This document shows, piece by piece, positions 60,367 through 64,000 of a DNA stretch of 64,000 nt. Location: the NCBI RefSeq assembly GCF_026151205.1, contig NC_087081.1, positions 2,609,246-2,673,245 of the forward strand, given 5' to 3'. The stretch is from Bolinopsis microptera. Its lineage: Eukaryota; Ctenophora; Tentaculata; Lobata; Bolinopsidae. The notes under the pieces are model-generated. The model saw only the letters and a program-made list of their open reading frames with translations, was not told the origin of the DNA and ran no database searches. Made by a program: the position numbers and the translations under genes. Position 1 is the stretch's first letter. Each line of letters begins with the position of its first letter.

Positions 60367-63333
60367 CTAAGTCCGATCTACGCCAGAAAACCCCCTCCAT
60401 ATATCCCTGTCCCGCATCAGGGTTCGCAGTTCCTCTTTAGAGTTTGTCCCAACTTCCTTCAGTAACATAGACAAGTAGCTTTGTCTTGGTCGGCCTTGCT
60501 GTGCTCTACCGTGCGTAGGTTCCCATAAGACTAAATCACTGGCAAGTAGCTCAGGATGTCGGATGCAGTGTCCCGCCATTTTTAATCTCCTGCTTCGTAA
60601 CTTGTTTGACAGCCTTGGGAGGCTACCATACAAAGTTATATTGCTGACCTTGTCCTTCCATGAGATACCCAGCACCATACGCAACATCTTTGTGTATGTC
60701 CCGTCCAAACTTTTCTCTTGAGCCTTTGTCAGTGTCCAGGTTTCTGATCCGTAGAGCAGTACTGATTCACAAGCCGCTATGAACAATCTAATCTTTAGGC
60801 TCTTTGAGAGTTTGGATTTCCAGATATCCTTCAGTCTATGTAGGGCACCCCACGCTTTTCCCTTTCTAACCCTTATCTCCCTATCTGTGCTCTCAATCCA
60901 GGAGCCTAAGTAGATGAAATCATCTACATTTTCTATGGCTTCCCCGGATCGACTTTGTAGGTCGCTAGATCGATCCTCCATATTCAGTGTCATGACCTTG
61001 GTCTTGCCTTCGTTTATGTGTAGTCCCACGCTTGCTGCCGCCGATTCTACTCTGAGCAGGAACTCGTTAGCCTTGTCCATGTCCTCAGATATAAGTGCTA
61101 TATCATCTGCAAAGTCCACATCGGTGATGATCTTGGGCCCCACTCTTCTGCTTTTTCTACGTTCGAGGGTGAGTCCAAGTCGCTCCGCATCATCGCCTAT
61201 GGCTTGCCTCATACAGTAGTCGATGACTATTGCAAAGAGGTAAGGTGCTAAGGTATCACCCTGTAACACACCTGCAAGTATCTCGAACAATTCAGTTTCT
61301 CCGTCTGGAGTTAGGACTTTGGCCATTGTCTTCTCGTACATGAGCCGTATAAGCTGCACGATTTTGACTGGAATGCCGTAAGCTTCTAGAATCTTTAGCA
61401 TTTTCCCACGATGTACACTGTCGAAAGCCTTCTTAAAGTCTATAAATGTCAGAACAGCTGGCAGTTTCCGACTCTTGACACCCTCTATAAGACGTCTCAG
61501 TACCAATATCTGTTGAGTTGTTGACCTTCCTGGTCTGAATCCATTCTGGTTTCTACGCAGAATTGTCTCGATTTCTGGCTTCAACCGGTTTAGAACCATC
61601 TTGTTTAGAGACTTGGCAACTAGGGATGACAAGCTTATTCCCCGATAGTTCATTGGTTCGCTAAGGTCGCCCTTCTTTGGAATTGGTATGATGTTGGCAG
61701 TTGACCATTGGTCTGGTTTCTCACCTTTCAATAGAGCATTGTTACAGAAGTCTAAGACAATTTGATCAAGGTCGCATCGTTTTAAGACTTCTGGGGCTAT
61801 GTTGTCGTCACCCCATGCTTTCCCTTCCTTTATGCTGGACTTTGCTTTCCTGTACTCATCCAACGTAAACGGTTCTGTTCCGATATTCAGAGGTGGGTGG
61901 ACTGGATCAATATCCTCTTCCGCGTTCTCTACCGTCGGTGGTGAGCCGAGAAGAGTAGCAAAATAGTCCTTCCATTTCTGAACCCTTTCCGTTGGTGAGT
62001 TTCCCTTGATTTTGCCAGTATATGATGGAGCTTTACCTGTGATCTTGTTGATCATGGTCCAGCTTTTAGCATGTCTGCCCTGCCAACTTGCTTCCTCCAG
62101 TTCCCGGACCTGCCCCTCCAGCAGGTGCTCTTTGGCTGCTTGATAAGCATCGCCTAGCTTCTGTTTGCCCTCTTGAACAGCTATTCGGTTGTCTTCTGTA
62201 GCATCTGAGTGGTATTTTATGCTACATTCCCTCAGCTTCAGCCTGGCAATCTCAACACTTGGGGTCGCTGAGATTTTACATCTTTTCTTTTTCTCCTTTT
62301 CAGGTAGTAAAAGTCGAGAAGTTGTCCTATTCGCATCAATAAAGCATTGGTACCTTTCTGTTGCCGTCTGATCATCCTTTTCAAGTATGGAAAAGCGGTT
62401 TTTAACTTCCACTGTGTACCTCTCTTGTAGAGCGATATCAGTTTTAAGTTTAGACCAGTCCAGAACCGGAGCCCTCTTCTCCGTCTTGCTTATCCGTAGA
62501 CTAAGCTTTACCCTTGCTACGACTACTCTGTGGTCCGAGCCAATACTGTGGAAACTACCATATGCTTCGGAGTTCTTGACGGAGTTCCGCCATTTCTTCC
62601 GGCAAATGATGAAGTCGATTTGAGATTTACTTTGACTCATATCTGAGAGATATGTCCAGAGTTTACCTCTTCGCTTCTGAAATCTGGTGTTTGTGATTTC
62701 TAGCTGTCGCTCCAACAGCATATCCTCTAGCAGTCTACCATTTCGGTTTGCTGGACCCTTGTGGAAGGATGTCCAGTTTCCTGATGATGAGACATGCGCA
62801 TTGAGGTCTCCTACAACGAATAGTAAGTTGTGGGCTGGTATCTGGTCGATGGCACCACCAAGGCTGTCGTAGTAGTTTTCTGCTTCGTCGACAGTCGCCC
62901 CCTCTGTCGGGCTATAAGTCACAATAACAGTTGTGACCGGGTTCCCTGCAAAGTTGGCTACCATCGTCCTCCTGTCATGTGAGTATACACTAATCAATGA
63001 GTTGAATACTGTCTTTTTGTCCAAGACAATACCAACCCCACCAGCAGCCGCCCCATTGCTGGTTCTCCATGCCGAAGTTGTTATGAGGTGAGAGCTTCCA
63101 AGATCTTGATTCTCGATTTCAGTGCTATGTACTACCCGATGCTCCTGAATGCCCAAAATATGTACGCCACTATCCCTCATGCATACACCCAGCTCATCCC
63201 TCTTGTATTGTTCTCTTATTGTTCGTACATTAAGAGTTCCTACAAGAATTTCCTTCTGGCCACGTAGTAGTAGGGTACCAGCCTTTGAAAGAGTTGGAGC
63301 AGGAGATTTGGGTGTGACCCGCCGGTCGAGAGA
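60367..63333 (-). CDS. RTE endonuclease-reverse transcriptase
   Basis: From the first ATG (63180) the protein has 937 residues. The frame is open to 63333 and the added codons hold the first endonuclease motif (LVGTLNVRTIREQ), so translation must begin upstream without an in-frame ATG or after a frameshift. Further endonuclease motifs are HILGIQEHRV, FVVGDLNAHV, QIDFIICRKKW and GSDHRVVVA. Reverse transcriptase motifs are NYRGISLSSL, QNGFRPGRSTTQ, motif A FIDFKKAFDSV, motif B AGVLQGDTLAPYLF and motif C VDFADDIAL (about 690). The tail reads YGSETWTLTK, LKMAGHCIRHP and QGRPRQSYLS. The core frame is uninterrupted. The satellite cassettes and the fragments at 31152 and 46085 are relatives. Confidence 0.93.
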   Translation of the reverse strand, partial: SLDRRVTPKSPAPTLSKAGTLLLRGQKEILVGTLNVRTIREQYKRDELGVCMRDSGVHILGIQEHRVVHSTEIENQDLGSSHLITTSAWRTSNGAAAGGVGIVLDKKTVFNSLISVYSHDRRTMVANFAGNPVTTVIVTYSPTEGATVDEAENYYDSLGGAIDQIPAHNLLFVVGDLNAHVSSSGNWTSFHKGPANRNGRLLEDMLLERQLEITNTRFQKRRGKLWTYLSDMSQSKSQIDFIICRKKWRNSVKNSEAYGSFHSIGSDHRVVVARVKLSLRISKTEKRAPVLDWSKLKTDIALQERYTVEVKNRFSILEKDDQTATERYQCFIDANRTTSRLLLPEKEKKKRCKISATPSVEIARLKLRECSIKYHSDATEDNRIAVQEGKQKLGDAYQAAKEHLLEGQVRELEEASWQGRHAKSWTMINKITGKAPSYTGKIKGNSPTERVQKWKDYFATLLGSPPTVENAEEDIDPVHPPLNIGTEPFTLDEYRKAKSSIKEGKAWGDDNIAPEVLKRCDLDQIVLDFCNNALLKGEKPDQWSTANIIPIPKKGDLSEPMNYRGISLSSLVAKSLNKMVLNRLKPEIETILRRNQNGFRPGRSTTQQILVLRRLIEGVKSRKLPAVLTFIDFKKAFDSVHRGKMLKILEAYGIPVKIVQLIRLMYEKTMAKVLTPDGETELFEILAGVLQGDTLAPYLFAIVIDYCMRQAIGDDAERLGLTLERRKSRRVGPKIITDVDFADDIALISEDMDKANEFLLRVESAAASVGLHINEGKTKVMTLNMEDRSSDLQSRSGEAIENVDDFIYLGSWIESTDREIRVRKGKAWGALHRLKDIWKSKLSKSLKIRLFIAACESVLLYGSETWTLTKAQEKSLDGTYTKMLRMVLGISWKDKVSNITLYGSLPRLSNKLRSRRLKMAGHCIRHPELLASDLVLWEPTHGRAQQGRPRQSYLSMLLKEVGTNSKEELRTLMRDRDIWRGFSGVDRT

Positions 63334-63928
63334 TTAAGGTGTGTGCCCGAGGTAAATACCCCACACACCATGTGTTGAGTCTACGGCGGCGCCCGGCCAA
63401 TAGGCAGGTCACAAATTGTTTTGCCAGACTTGTATAACCGCATCATAGTACTCAAGCGAACAACCATCCCCCTGTTCGCTAGGGCCGTTACTGCAGAAAG
63501 CCTCACGTCTAGAACAATTGATCATTTGTCGCTCCTGATCCTAGAGCATCCTTGTCTCGTTACTTGTCACATGCACTTTTTCTAAAGAGGAACTGTATAG
63601 TGATATACAGAAAGAAAATCTGTAGTAGATTTTCAAAGGCGACTGATAATATTGCGGACGCCACACCAACAATATGACAACCATACCATAATCCAACATT
63701 CCCATGCACCTTTATAGTTTAGAGTGCTTAGCACTATCCCAACTGCCAATATATTGCCAAAACGTTTTTGTCCAACAGAAATGCCAACTATAGTTATAGT
63801 GTTATACACTGTGCCTCAAATTATTTGATCAAAGCCGAGGATGTGTGGGATGGTAGGCCGGTATATGTAGTGTAGTGCTGACACCTAACTAGGACTGAGT
63901 GCAGTAGGACGGTAGAATGCAAGTGTGG
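63334..63928 (-). other. 5' region of the RTE element
   Basis: No long ORF. A 60-codon minus-strand frame (63412-63230) overlaps the start of the main frame in a different phase and may matter for initiation. Confidence 0.55.
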
Positions 63929-64000
63929 AAGAAACAAATTTTCAAATTTTTGAGTTGTGGGATTTGTTCTCTTTAGAAGGTCAAAGTTGTAGTCTCCCAA
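63929..64000 (-). pseudogene. CR1-like LINE ORF2, upstream part of the interrupted frame
   Basis: The translation LGDYNFDLLKRTNPTTQKF, then ENLFL, matches LAGDFNIDLHD...KYEEILFS in the ORF2 at 38375-41728, the residues just before the frame that resumes at 60341. The element continues beyond the window. Confidence 0.9.

Larger units (their letters stand above)
60347..63928 (-). mobile_element. RTE-type LINE inserted in the CR1 element
   Basis: The 3582-bp element is flanked by AAGAA on the plus strand (60342-60346 and 63929-63933). Its 3' end is a (TAG)n tail (CTACTACTACTA at 60347-60358 on the plus strand). One ORF, a 5' region of about 600-750 bp and a trinucleotide tail fit RTE elements. 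Removing it rejoins the CR1 endonuclease frame. Confidence 0.93.

Overview
The window is animal nuclear DNA: AT-rich, with spliced protein genes, many transposons and simple repeats, and no bacterial-type operons. Recognisable host genes are HYOU1/GRP170 (N-terminal half), OSTC, two tandem AKR7-type aldo-keto reductases, a small Ly6/uPAR-type GPI-anchored protein and a TSP1/PAN single-pass receptor. Together with CR1, RTE and Ty3/gypsy elements this fits a marine invertebrate, perhaps a cnidarian or another early-branching animal. The species cannot be fixed from sequence reading alone.

Layout. 1-3344 is a satellite of 871/1039-bp units that carries copies of an RTE retrotransposon C-terminal coding piece. 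3371-6866 holds three arrays of a C-rich 12/15-bp minisatellite, split by a LINE tail. 6872-19607 (minus) is the ATPase-domain half of HYOU1 in 11 exons. Its introns host a broken plus-strand gene (8699-9424), a plus-strand Ly6-like gene (12503-12805) and a Ty3/gypsy element with identical 90-bp LTRs (13337-17641). OSTC follows at 20172-21687 (minus) with a TA-flanked MITE in intron 2. Two AKR7-like genes (22238-25319, minus) flank a poly-G/poly-C-bounded element. A LINE ORF1 remnant split by an 8-bp-TSD MITE lies at 25421-26830. A TSP1-GCC2/GCC3-PAN-transmembrane receptor gene lies on the plus strand at 28293-30397.

From 31 kb onward the window is almost entirely retrotransposons. It contains an RTE tail (31152-31540), a reverse transcriptase with a PHD finger and a C-terminal nuclease-like domain carrying an exact 210-bp internal duplication (32649-35859), and an apparently intact two-ORF CR1-like element (36240-41728). 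Next come a gene-poor stretch with telomere-like repeats, a perfect 38-bp inverted pair and a 343-bp tandem array (41.8-50.3 kb). After that are an APE-type LINE inserted in a CR1 fragment (51960-55478) and an RTE element inserted in a CR1 element (60347-63928), the second with a clear target duplication.

The most interesting object is the CR1-like element at 36240-41728. Its ORF1 has a PHD finger, then an AlkB-like 2-oxoglutarate/Fe(II) dioxygenase domain with the metal triad and paired arginines, then an SGNH esterase domain. ORF2 starts with another PHD finger and overlaps ORF1 by ATGA. CR1 ORF1s with PHD and esterase domains are known; I do not recall one with an AlkB domain.
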